A stretch of 64,000 nucleotides of DNA from Brassica napus (Eukaryota > Streptophyta > Magnoliopsida > Brassicales > Brassicaceae): contig NC_063450.1 of NCBI RefSeq assembly GCF_020379485.1, positions 51,731,374 through 51,795,373 of the forward strand, given 5' to 3'. Positions 34,571 through 46,595 of the stretch are shown here, in pieces. The notes under the pieces are model-generated. The model saw only the letters and a program-made list of their open reading frames with translations. It made no database searches and was not told the origin of the DNA. A program made the position numbers and the translations under genes. Positions within the stretch are counted from its first letter, which is position 1. Each line of letters begins with the position of its first letter.

Positions 34571-36374
34571 CCAAAGACAAGATTTACTCAAACCATGAAA
34601 GATATTTTGGTTCGTGTCTGCCACTAATCAACCACCCTCCTTGCTTGAAAGTTGAAAATATAGTATGATAGTTTGTATTTTTAAAAATTGGCCAATGATT
34701 GTCAAACCAAATGGTCCACGGCCTCTCGGCCCGCTCTGTGGCGGCTTTGGCATCCAGTTTCCAACCGGCGGCTATGTTGACTTATATTCATGGAGACGAT
34801 TAGTGCGGCAGTCGTTGTGACTCAAAAAGACAAAGTCATTGCCTTTTTAGTCGAATTATATCTATCGGAGCCGAAAGTGTACTTTAGTATGGTCGGGTTT
34901 TTATATTTATTAATTGTTATTTTTTGATAGAAAATTAGTTTGATGTATGCTTTTCCTGTAAGACAATAAAACATATTGAACTCCCACAAAAATTAAAATG
35001 TCAATTTCTCTGCATGATATAACAAAAACCATCTGTAAAAGATTAAACAAACTCAATTTGCATTTGTAAAATACGGGTAATTTTTACAGGCAACTGGTCA
35101 CTAATAAATTTTTTTTCACAGTATTTTATTGTTTTTCGAACATGTTTAGTAGTTGTTAGAAAGAAGAAAAAAAGAACACGGTTAGTATTTCCTGAGTCAC
35201 ACATTACACATATACAAATATTAACGAACAATTTTGGTTAAAAAACACTGCAGTAACTATTTGGTTTGTGTATGTTTTGTATATTGTAGTCTGGTTTATA
35301 TAATATGGGAATCATCTTGGTTAATGTTATGAACTTATGATGATGGTCTTTCCAGTCGATCGATGAATTTCTTATTTTCTTAAATTTTTAACAAAAAATA
35401 CATCAGTATTGATTGTTGCTAGCTGATTTCAAAAATTCCTATCATTTCTCATTTCTTGATTTTATTTGTATACTTCATATTAGTTACCAAAGTATTCATA
35501 TATACAATCTAAAATGTTAACCAACCACATCATAATTATTGAACGCGTTCAGATATTTATCATTATGATAACAGGGACGTACATGAATTAGAAGAAAATT
35601 TAGTTAGGGAAACACTACATACAATTTTTCTGTTCATTTCGGTCCCATAGAAACGCTGGCAAGGTTTGCTAACGTACGTTTGTTTTCTTTGACAACGAAA
35701 GTTAATGCTTTTGTTACTTGTTTATTCATTACGTGATTAATAGGCTTTCTGTGATTATATGTGTATGGTTGTGGACGTGTAGTCGAAAAGGAAATATAAA
35801 AGTGGTATCATAGGTTGTTCTTGTTCTTGTTGTATAATGATTTAAAGTATCACTAGAGTACTTAATATATTTAAGTTTGTTGGGTCTATATGTATGGAAT
35901 CAAATTTCGGGTCAAGATCATGGAATCAAAGCATGGGAAACGTGTGTCCATTATTGCTAATAAGAGTTAAACTAGTTCACATTTATATATTCGGATTTTA
36001 GAGAGATGCAAGTCTAAAACAATTATTGGTTTGTAAACTTTGCGTGCGTCTACGTATGTAAACAAAAAAAATTAACCATATGTAAACGAAAATTAACAAA
36101 AAAGTAAAAACTATACCAAACACATAAAATCTATAGACAAGATGGTCCTCGTTTCTGAAAAAGAACATTCTTGTTCAGTCTTTCTATCTCTGTGCTAATT
36201 CTTTTTACATTTTTCAAGAAAAAACAGCAGACGTCATAGTAAAAACAAGAAGAAGACAAGACCATTGGCACTTAGCCTTTAGCAAAAAAAGACCGTTGAT
36301 ACTTTTTTTTTTTAAGTTTAAGACCATTGAATACTAGATATATGCCGACCAATGAGGTACGTTCATTCAAGCTT
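34571..36374. other. Intergenic stretch, no gene seen
   Basis: AT-rich DNA without recognised coding, RNA or bounded repeat features. Confidence 0.45.
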
Positions 36375-36403
36375 AGAAATTCTCGTTTTTTTTATCAAAG
36401 CTT

Positions 36404-37390
36404 AAAAATACTCGGTAAATGTTGGTTTATCAAAGTGTTGCTGTGTTCCTAAGACGTAGTGTGGGTGATGGGAAAACAGCTAAGTTCTGGTATGATTTCT
36501 GGAATGATATGGGACCCTTGATCTGTGCGTTTGGTGAATCTGGCACCAGAGAGCTTCATCTTCGAAGGGAGGCAAACGTGTGTGAGGCGGCTGCTAATGG
36601 CCACTGGCTACTTCCTCATGCTCGGTCCGACGAGGCAGAGACTCTGCAGATTGTCCTCTCAACAATGACCCCTCCTTCTGATGAGAATGGCAGGGATGTC
36701 TATCTGTGGAGGAATGGAGAGGACCATTATGTCTAGAAGTTCTCGACCAAGGTTACTTGGATTAGGCTAAGAGAACCCTCACCTCTGGTACCATGGAGCA
36801 GACTAGTCTGGTTCAAGGAAGAAATACCGAGATGTTCTTTTGTTACTTGGATGGTGGCTCTCGCTAGGCTTCCCACCAGGGATCGGCTTGCTTCGTGGGG
36901 CATGAACGTTCCAACGCAGTGTGTTCTTTGTCTCTTCGGAACAGAGTCTCATTCTCATCTTTTCTTTCAATGTCCTTTTGTTGCAGCAATTTGGGCTAAG
37001 TTCTCTGCCAGTCCAGTTCTGCTTGCTCCAGTCTCTATCCAAGCGCTTGCTGGTGTTATTGCTCATCCCCAACTCGCTGGAGTTGCTGGTATGGATGCTG
37101 TGCTGAAGCTTATATTGCAGGTAATTGTGTATTGCATCTGGCGGGAGCGTAATGTGCGCATCTTCCAGCAAGTCTCTACATCAGTTGCTGAAGTCTTCTC
37201 TCGGGTGGACCGTCTCATCAAGGACCGACTGCTTGCCATCAGTCGTCACGCCCAACCTCCGCCATCGCCTTCGTTGTTCCTGCTCTATCTCTCTTTGTTG
37301 CCCGCAGGTCTGTAATTCTTGCTCTGTTGTCTTTGCTCTCTCTTATTTTCTTGTAATAAGTGGCTTGCCACAATTCTAAAAAACTGAAAA
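36404..37390 (+). pseudogene. LINE ORF2 C-terminal fragment (zf-RVT domain)
   Basis: One frame, interrupted only by a TAG at 36734-36736, encodes the C-terminal part of a plant LINE ORF2 protein. It has VGDGKTAKFWYDFW, RELHLRREANV, LARLPTRDRLASWG and the reverse-transcriptase zinc-binding motif CVLC...H...H...C (about 36917-36975), then a Trp/Arg-rich IWRERN block. It ends with cttgtaataagtggcttgcc and a short A run (37378-37385), typical of the 3' end of Brassicaceae LINEs. The reverse transcriptase and endonuclease are missing, so it is a 5'-truncated insertion. A 15-bp repeat, agaaattctcgtttt, lies at 36375-36389 and 37435-37449. Confidence 0.8.
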
Positions 37391-37449
37391 TCTTGGTATA
37401 AATCTTAACATTTAAACCAAATTTTTTTTTTTTGAGAAATTCTCGTTTT

Positions 37450-38056
37450 CTGTTTACTAACCAGAGGTACGTACGTGCATCAATGCTTGAAGATTATATT
37501 TCTTTGTACTTCATATTAATCAAAATCAATAAATTAGCTAAAGATATTTATATTAATTTTGGGAAAATTTAAAAATTCCAATTTAAGAAAAATACTTTAA
37601 ACACTGGATTATAAAATAACTTAAAGTAGTCAATTAAAACGTGTCTTAATATTTTTGATAATTCCAAAAATAAATAAATCAAACTAAAGATATTTAAATT
37701 AGTTATGGGAAAGCTAGCAAATATTTGCTTATACAAGTTATAGTTGTAGTTTAATTACAATAATGCAAATGACTTAAATAAGTCAATTATAAACAATTTC
37801 TTGACATTTGTGAGAATTCCAAAAAACTGTAACGATGAAATGGAGGAAATACATTTTTCTATCAACAAAGATTGGTCTAGTTAAATCACCTAAGGAAGTT
37901 ATTTAAACTATCAGAGTTTTCTTTTTCTTTTCTCCTAATTCATGAAACTAACCCATTTCTAATCAATCATCAAAAAGCTCAACATTATTTAAACCAAGAC
38001 TGAAGAGAAAGAGCAAGAAAGTATTACAACCAGCCTTAAAGTTAAAGGTAATACTA
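37450..38056. other. Intergenic stretch, no gene seen
   Basis: AT-rich sequence with no recognised feature. Confidence 0.45.
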
Positions 38057-38436
38057 AGGGCAAATCTCCAAAATAGCACTTTTCAAAGTTTATATCGCAA
38101 AAATAGCACTCCAAAACTAAAATGACCAAAATATCATCTTTTTAAGTTTATCCTTTGAAAATTTTAATTTTTTTATTTTTCAAAATTTGAAATCTTATCC
38201 CCAAAACCTCATTTCTCAACTCTAAACCCTAAACCTTAAACCTTAAACCTTAAACTCTAAACCCTAAACCCTAAACCCTAAACCCTAAACCCTAAATCCT
38301 AAACCCCACCCTTTAACTCTAAACCATAAGTTTGTGACTTTTGATAAAACATTAAATGCTATTTTTGTAACTTTTGACCTTGAATGCTAGTTTGGGAACA
38401 AAAATTTGATTTAGTGCTATTTTTGTCTTTTTCTCT
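38055..38436. mobile_element. MITE-like element with telomere-like core
   Basis: The left end (gggcaaatctccaaaatagcac) and the right end (gtgctatttttgtctttttct) form an imperfect inverted repeat centred on aatagcac/gtgctatt. The core (about 38220-38330) is a run of aaaccctaaa/aaaccttaaa units. It is non-coding. It is a different family from the foldback at 6356, but also carries telomere-like units. Confidence 0.55.
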
Positions 38437-40038
38437 AATATAAATACTAATGGTACCTTTTGTTTGTTCTTCTTTTTTGTGCAAATTTTCATTTCAGTAC
38501 TTAAATCTGATTTTCTGAACTTATGATTATAGACGTTTGAAACAATCAATTTCTTTTTCAGATTCCTAAAAATGTTTTGGGACTCCATAACTAGTGACGG
38601 CAAAGTATTTCTGAAAAGATGGACTTGATGGAAATAATCTAATTTCTTACTTGTAAAAGAAAAAATAGAATAAAAAGAGATGTGACCAAATTTATTTGTT
38701 AATGGTCTTTTAGTTTTTTTTTTTTTTCACTGATATCTTATAAAGAGAACCATGGTCTTTTAGTTCTAAACTCCGAAAAATATGTTTCATTAAATGATAT
38801 ATCAATTTTTCTGGCATTTGTGGTCTAAACCTGAAGGGTATGTGTAGTCAAAACATTTATGGTAAAAAAACTGGATTTTTAATTTTTTATGTTTGCGACA
38901 AATCTCCACTCATTACTGGTTTAATATGGTCAAAAACCCAGGAGTAGTAACGACATTAATCACTAATCAAAAACTGTAAAAAGTTTTGGTTTTTACTGTA
39001 TTTTGTTTTCTGAAGAACAGTTTTTTTCTGCAAAGGTCTGTTGACTCCTCTGTTTCTGTTTAATGTTTAATAAAATCAAAAGAAGAATCAAAAGATTTTT
39101 ACAGTTCATGGGTTAGTGATAAGCACGCCTGGCTTCCTCATCATCATTCCCTCCAACCTTTCTCTCTCTTAAAAATTGTTCCTTTGCCTTTTCCTTCTCT
39201 CTCTAGATAAAGCTTTCAATTTGATTCCCTCTCTCTCCTTCGTCTGCTTCTTCTGTTCATCTTTGCTGCTTCGTCTCTCAAGGAAAGGAAGCAAATTTGA
39301 CTAACGTTTTGTAATTTTTGCAATTTGTTCTCATCAGATTGGATCTGGGCTTTGAGCTGAATAAGGTAAATACTGAAACGTATATTCTGGGTTTTTTGTT
39401 TTCTCTCTGAAAGTTTTCAGCTTTCTGGGTTTTTGTCGTGGATTCATCTTTGGTGCCATTGATCTGATTGGGAGTATATAGATGTCCTCTGTTGTTACTG
39501 ATCGGTGTGAAGGCAAAATGTTTAGTTTAATAAGTGAAATAGATTTGTAGAGATATTTAAATCCTTGAGCTTTACTTTGGGCTTTGTGATATAGAAAGGT
39601 TGGGGTTTGGTGAGATATGATGATGATTGAATGGAGTCTTTGCCTTTGTTTCATATTGTCTGGGGAATTTAAAACTACATAAACCTTACTTCCAAGTTCC
39701 AATGTAACATGAGTTTCAGAATTTTTTTTGCTTTGGCGGCTAATTTGAGTGGGGGTTGTTGATAATGAATGTTAACGCCTTGGATTTTGACCTGAGTTGA
39801 TGTTGACTGGTTTGGATTCTGAGTTGTATAGTCATTTGATTTCAACCCAGAAGAAAACTTTTGTTTTTTTGTTTGTTTGTTCCTGGCTTCTATTTGGTTT
39901 TGATAGAATTGGCTTTGCATTTTGTTGAATCTTGAATATTTACTCTTACTTGGTGTTTGCCTCATAGGTTATTAGTGTTCTCTATCCTTTGCGGCCTTTA
40001 TAAGTTGGAGAGAGTGGGGGTAAAAAGACTGGTTAAGT
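38437..40038 (+). other. Promoter and 5' leader region of VLN4
   Basis: No gene seen before the villin start. A pyrimidine-rich stretch (tctctctctt to tctgcttcttctg, about 39155-39265) looks like a 5' leader. A donor-like aaggtaaat at about 39362 and an acceptor-like sequence near 39966 suggest a long 5' UTR intron. Confidence 0.4.
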
Positions 40039-43000
40039 ATGTCTGTTTCCATGAGAGACTTGGATCCAGCTTTCCAAGGAGCTGGACAGAAAGCGTATCC
40101 TTCACCTTCGCATCTCTTACTCAAGTCTTGTTGTGTACTTTTGATTTCAAATCATTTCAGTTTTTGTTTTTTTTTTTATATCTACATGATGTTCTCCTTG
40201 ACGGTTAATTTAGCGGTATTGAGGTATGGCGTATAGAGAACTTCAGCCCTACCCCCATCCCAAAGTCTTCCATTGGGAAGTTTTTCACCGGAGACTCTTA
40301 CATAGTATTGAAGGTAACTAGGCGCCCTAGTAACTACTCTTTTCTTGATGGAGCCTTGGCTAAAGTGTTTTGACTCCTTTGATGGTCAGACAACAGCGTT
40401 AAAAACGGGTGCATTGCGCCATGATATCCATTACTGGCTTGGTAAAGATACCTCTCAGGTATGCCCCCCCCCCCCCCCCCCCCCCCCTTCTTATATGTTC
40501 TTCGTTTAGTTAGAATGATGGAGAGAACTTTGGAAGATTTATAAATATATTATTTTCAAACTAGGATGAAGCTGGGACTGCTGCAGTTAAAACGGTTGAA
40601 TTAGATGCAGCTCTAGGAGGCCGTGCTGTTCAGTATCGTGAAGTCCAAGGCCACGAAACCGAGAAATTCTTGTCGTATTTTAAGCCATGTATCATACCTC
40701 AAGAAGGTGGAGTAGCTTCAGGATTCAAACATGTGGAAGCTGAAGAACATATTACCCGCTTGTTCGTCTGTAGAGGAAAACATGTGGTCCATGTCAAAGA
40801 GGCAAGTCAGATTCCTGTTTTTTTTTGTTCCTTTATCTCACCTTGTGGTTTGCACACTAACTGTCTGATTACAGGTTGCTTTTGCTCGGAGTTCTTTAAC
40901 CCATGACGATATTTACATTCTTGACACAAAGTCCAAGATCTTCCAGTTCAATGGATCCAATTCAAGTATCCAAGAGAGAGCAAAAGCACTTGAAGTGGTT
41001 CAATACATTAAAGACACTTACCATGATGGAACATGTGAAGTTGCTACTGTTGGTTAGTGAGCCGAGTGGTTTAGCTAGGGATTAGTGTCTTTATCATCTC
41101 TAATTCTTATTCATTTGCAGAGGATGGGAGACTTATGGCTGATGCTGATAGTGGAGAGTTTTGGGGTTTCTTTGGTGGGTTCGCTCCCTTACCTAGAAAA
41201 ACAGCTAATGAAGAAGACAAAACTCACACTTCAGATATAAAAAAACTATTCTGGTAATATCTTCTTGCTGTGTTTGATTTATTTTGAGTTCATAATGCTT
41301 CTACTGAACATAGATTTATTTTGTGAAATTGAAGTGTGGAGAAGGGACAAGCAAATCCTGTTGAAGGCGATTCTTTGAAAAGAGAGATGCTGGATACAAG
41401 CAAGTGTTACATTCTTGATTGTGGACTCGAAGTGTTTGTTTGGATGGGAAGAACAACATCTCTTGATGATAGAAAAGTTGCGAGTGGAGCAGCAGAAGTA
41501 AGTGGAGTCTTGAAATCTTTTTTTCTTCTTGTGTAGTATGATGTTTGCTGATGTTAGAAGAATCATACAGGAAATGATCCGTTCATCTGAACGACCCAAA
41601 TCGCAAATGATCCGCATAATAGAAGGGTTTGAGACCGTTCCATTCAGATCAAAGTTTGATACATGGGCCCAAGTAACTAATACAACTGTGTCAGAGGATG
41701 GTAGAGGCAGAGTTGCTGGTGAGTATTATTTTAAATACTTACTCTCAGCTGATATGTTATTGTTATTTAATGTTTTTGTTTGTGTCATTTGGTAGCACTT
41801 TTGCAACGACAAGGAGTGAATGTGAGAGGGCTAATGAAAGCTGCTCCACCTAAAGAAGAGATCCAAGCTTTCATTGATTGCACTGGGAATCTGCAGGTGT
41901 GGCGTGTGAATGGTCAGCAAAAGATTCTCCTACAAGCTGCTGATCATTCGAAATTCTACAGTGGAGATTGCTATGTTTTCCAGTATTCTTATCCTGGTGA
42001 AGAGAAAGAAGAAGTTCTTATAGGAACTTGGTTCGGAAAGCAAAGTGTGGAGGTAAGCTCTCCACATAACAAAAGCAAACTCTTACAAGGTGCAAGTAGA
42101 TTTGAAATTGTGAGTTTGTGATCATATGTGTAGGAAGAAAGAGCTTCTGCAGTCTCTATGGCGAGCAAAATGGTTGAGTCAATGAAGTTTGTACCAGCTC
42201 AAGTAATCTTCTTCTGCACTCATTCGCAAAGTATATTATCTGTTTTTTTTTTCTTTCTTCTGAAAATTTTCATTCTCTTGTGTTTAGGCTCGCATCTATG
42301 AAGGAAAGGAACCTGTTCAGTTCTTTGTCATTATGCAAAGCTTTATTGTTTTTAAGGTTTGGCGATAGTTTCAGTCTGTAGTTTTGTTTTATCATCAATG
42401 TTCTGGTTTATAAAGATATTTTCAATATCTGCTGATTGTGTTTGTGGTGATTGAATCTTGACAGGGTGGTATTGGCAGTGGATACAAGAAATACATAGCA
42501 GAGAAAGAAGTTGATGATGATACATACAATGAGAATGGACTTGCTCTATTCCGCATTCAAGGGTCTGGTCCTGAAAATATGCAAGCAATCCAAGTTGAAC
42601 CTGTATGTGTCATTTTCCCATTCTTCGTTCCTTTGAAACCTTCATGGCTTCTAATATCTTGTCGATTTACTTCAACAGGTTGCTTCATCACTGAACTCAT
42701 CATACTGTTACATACTACATAATGATACTTCCGTCTTTACTTGGACTGGGAATCTAGCAACCTCAACTGACCAGGAACTTGTTGAGAGGCAGCTAGATCT
42801 TATTAAGGTAAGATGAGTTTCTTCTTAATTGCTATAAGGATAAGTCAATTATGTTTCCATCAAGGCCTTAGTTATGCTTTGAGTGTCGCTGAAGCAGCAT
42901 CTGTTATGTTGTTATTTTTGTGCAGCCAAACCTACAGACTAGAGCACAAAAGGAAGGTTCAGAATCAGATCAGTTCTGGGAGTTGTTAGGAGGCAAAACC

Positions 43001-44656
43001 GAATATTCGAGCCAAAAGCTCACAAAAGAACCTGAAAGTGACCCTCACTTGTTCTCCTGCACATTCACTAAAGGTACATAAGATCATTTTCTTTTATTTT
43101 TCAGCAAATGTTTAAGCTTAAGCTATTATATGCACACAATGACTCTGTTTCTTTTTCTTTTCCATTGCTGAAATGCAAATTAATCCAGAAATTCTGAAGG
43201 TGACAGAGATATATAACTTCACACAGGATGACTTGATGACAGAAGATATATTTATAGTAGACTGCCACTCAGAGATCTTCGTATGGGTTGGCCAAGAAGT
43301 AGTCCCTAAGAACAAGTTGCAAGCCTTAACTATTGGAGAGGTCAGATTCATTAGAAGCATTGTTAAAAACTCTTGATTCTGTATTTTATAGGAAAAAGTT
43401 GCTCATCTATTCCTTTCGATTCCTTAGAAATTCATCGAGAAAGATTCTCTCCTGGAGAAGTTATCACCTGAAGCCCCTATATATGTGATCATGGAAGGTG
43501 GTGAGCCAAGTTTCTTCACCCGTTTTTTCACTTCTTGGGATTCCTCAAAGTCTGCTGTAAGTACTGAACATCTTCAATATATACTGAGAGAAGGAAGCCC
43601 TGACAAAGGTGTAAACACTCTTATTTTGTTTACAGATGCATGGAAACTCATTCCAGAGAAAACTCAGAATTGTCAAAAATGGCGGAACTCCAGTTGCAGA
43701 GGTATATAAATCTTCATGATTTTCCTCCTTGTTGATGATTTTTCAGAGTTTGTGTGTTCATTTCTCTCTTTGGTTGTTGTTTTGATGATTAGAAACCAAA
43801 ACGAAGGACTCCAGCTTCATATGGTGGCCGTGCCAGTGTTCCAGACAAGTCACAGCAGCGGTCAAGAAGCATGTCGTTTAGTCCAGACAGGGTTCGCGTG
43901 AGGGGAAGATCTCCAGCGTTCAATGCACTCGCAGCAACGTTTGAGAGCCAAAGCGCAAGAAACCTCTCAACACCTCCACCTGTAGTTAGAAAACTCTACC
44001 CGAGATCTGTTACTCCTGATTCCTCAAAGCTTGCTCCCAAGTCTTCAGCTATTGCTTCTCGTAGTGCCCTTTTTGAACAACAGCTAAAAACACCTCCCCA
44101 AGAACCTTCAATTCCAAAATCACTCAAAGGTATATCATCTTTGTATAGAGATTCACCTCTTTTTTTCACTTTTGAGTATTGACATTTTGAGATTTTATTG
44201 GTGATGAAGCGAGTCCGAAGACACCTGAGTCTCCAGCACCAGGATCCAACTCAAATGGAAAGGAGGAGAAGAAGGAGAATGGCAAGGAGGAGGAGAAATC
44301 TATGAGCAGCAGGATACAATCTCTGACGATTCAAGAAGATGCTAAAGAAGGAGTGGAAGATGAAGAAGATTTGCCAGCTTACCCATACGAACGTCTCAAG
44401 ACAACTGCTGCTGATCCTATCTCAGAGATTGATGTAACAAGAAGAGAGGTAAAGTTCAAACCAGCAAACGGATTTTTGATTTGCAAGTGAGAAAATTTTC
44501 GATGGGAAGAAGATGTTGATTGTTGTTGGTCTTTGTTTATAGGCTTACCTTTCATCAGAGGAATTCAAAGAGAAATTTGGTATGACGAAAGAAGGGTTCT
44601 ACAAGCTGCCTAAATGGAAACAGAACAAATTCAAGATGGCTGTTCAGCTCTTCTGA
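40039..44656 (+). CDS. VLN4: Villin, VLN4-type actin-binding protein
   Basis: Twenty exons keep one frame: 40039-40094, 40214-40313, 40390-40458, 40565-40801, 40875-41052, 41121-41253, 41335-41497, 41571-41718, 41796-42052, 42134-42202, 42288-42356, 42465-42602, 42679-42807, 42926-43073, 43189-43340, 43428-43556, 43636-43701, 43793-44129, 44210-44448 and 44543-44656. The product is 976 residues; AtVLN4 is about 974 (memory). It starts [19 protein letters not shown]. Six gelsolin repeats fill residues 1 to ~720 (EIWRIENF-like entry, [45 protein letters not shown]). A Ser/Pro/Lys linker follows, then a villin headpiece in the last ~60 residues ending KMAVQLF. Villins bundle, cap and sever F-actin under Ca2+ control in the cytoplasm. 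The intron after exon 4 starts with GC, not GT. The intron after exon 3 starts with a C24 tract. The gene looks intact. Confidence 0.96.
40464..40487. repeat. Poly-C tract in VLN4 intron 3
   Basis: 24 uninterrupted C, starting five bases inside the intron (donor gtatg). It is the second long C tract in the window. Confidence 0.9.
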
Positions 44657-46255
44657 GGTATAATCCAAACACAAAATCTATCTTTTTATTGGACAGAGAA
44701 AAATGAAATTTGATTGTGTTTTCCTTTTCTTCTTTTTCAGCTATAAGAGGAGACGATTCAAGGGACAGTGTCAGTACATTTTAAGCTGCTTCTGCTCCCC
44801 ATGAGAGAAGCTTAATAACAATTTTTTCATGGAGCAGTTTTCTTTTCCTCTTATTTTTCTTCTTTTTTCTCCTTAAAATCTTTCACCTTTGTTTTCATCA
44901 TCAGTTTGCTTGTTTCTCTCTTTTATCATTTCCAACAATTTTTTTTTAGTTTGATGGGCTAAGGCTACAGGTTTTGGCCTTGAGTCTTTGATTTATTTAT
45001 TCTTGGGGTTACTTTGCTATCAAATTGAGGAAATTTGGCTGCAAAAGGAAGAGTTTATTCAGTGAGTATTCATAAGAACAAATAGACTCTGCATTTCTTT
45101 TTTTATCTTTTTTCTTTTAAGCAGAATTCAAGAATTGTGTGACGTTTTTTTTTTGGTATATAGCAAAGTGTACAAACTAAATTATGCCGTGTTATATTAA
45201 GTGCTTGTTTTTAACTTCAGCCAACTGTTTCCCATAGTTGCAGAAACACCAATTGTCTAGAGATAGAGGTCAAAAGCTGATCAAGTGCATGTATAAGCAA
45301 TGTGATTTTGGATCCTTGTGCTTGTGACTACAGCTTAGACACACACTGACACAAGTCACAATTGCATAACTGCTCAAGCCACGAAATTAGTCGAAATGAT
45401 AAAAAAAAAACCTGTTCTCAAATATAAAATTTATATTTATAAAACCAATGAGATTATTGCTGACCAATTCCTAGTCTATCTACGTTCCACTCTCGAACTC
45501 CCACATGAATCTATGAAATTGAACACAGTTGTATTCTTTTTACCATTTAGTAAAACTGTATATTGTATATGGTGAGTTGGATTGTTTTGTCAACACTACA
45601 TATAATGAACTTGATTCCCAAGCATTCAAATTAGAGCTTCTTCTTTTGTTGCTTTTTCTCTATTTCTGAAACTTTTGTTTCTCGTACTCCCCAATTATTA
45701 TCTTCAACCTTTATCATTTTTTGCCCTTGTGGTAGAGATAATTCATTTTTTTTGGTTAAAAAAAAATATTTTTATTATTATTTTATAAATACATGTGATT
45801 GTTGTAAGAAATTAATTTTTCAAACTTTCGTTTTCGGTCTGTTTTCATCTAATTTGAGGTTTTGTAGATTAGAGATAAAAAAATTATTTATAATTTCATA
45901 AATCTGAAAATATTGTTTAAAAAAATAAATCACTTTAATTATAAATCATTGTTTTGATTTTTTTTTATGGAGAAAGTTGTAATTAGCTGGGCCCAACTTT
46001 TATTCTCAGCCAAAATTACTTCCCAACTAATATATATATAATATAGCCCAAACTATTATTTCGTAGCTAGGGCAAATAAACTAGTGCGTCATTCCCAATT
46101 CTACCTGGACTAAAACAATCTCTTAGTTTGATTTACCAGGAGCTACGAATTTCTGGTAAATAAAACACTTCTCTATTTTTTTGCTTTGATTTTTTAGGAG
46201 CTAAGGTTTTCTTTCAATTTTTATAATTACCGTTTGAGGTTTTGGCATCTGCTTG
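44657..46255. other. VLN4 3' UTR and intergenic stretch
   Basis: Just after the VLN4 stop, gtataatcc...tttttcag (44658-44741) could be a 3' UTR intron. T-rich DNA follows. No further gene is seen until 46256. Confidence 0.45.
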
Positions 46256-46595
46256 ATGGCGAATAATTCCGGCATAGACGAAGAGATGAATCAATCCGAG
46301 GAGCCAAGGACGCCGCTGAAGAGACCAGTCTTGAAAAACGACACTGGATTCGCCATGGTATGGACCCCTGAAGAACAAGCAACTCTAGATAACGCCCTGC
46401 TCAACGAACCTAAGGACGCTTCTAAATATTCGTGTGTCTCACGTTACGCGAGAATCTCGTTAGAGTTTCCAAATAAGACCACCAAAGATATCGCTATGCG
46501 TTGCAGATGGATCAAAGAATTGGGAAGAGTCAAAGCTGAGGGTTCAAACTCAGCTCCTCAAGATGCGGTCACCGATGAGGTAATTAACCAAAACG

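Noticed and set aside
39334..39965. Minus-strand frames upstream of VLN4
   Set aside because: Low-complexity Lys/Gln-rich shadows of the T-rich 5' UTR intron region; no family match.
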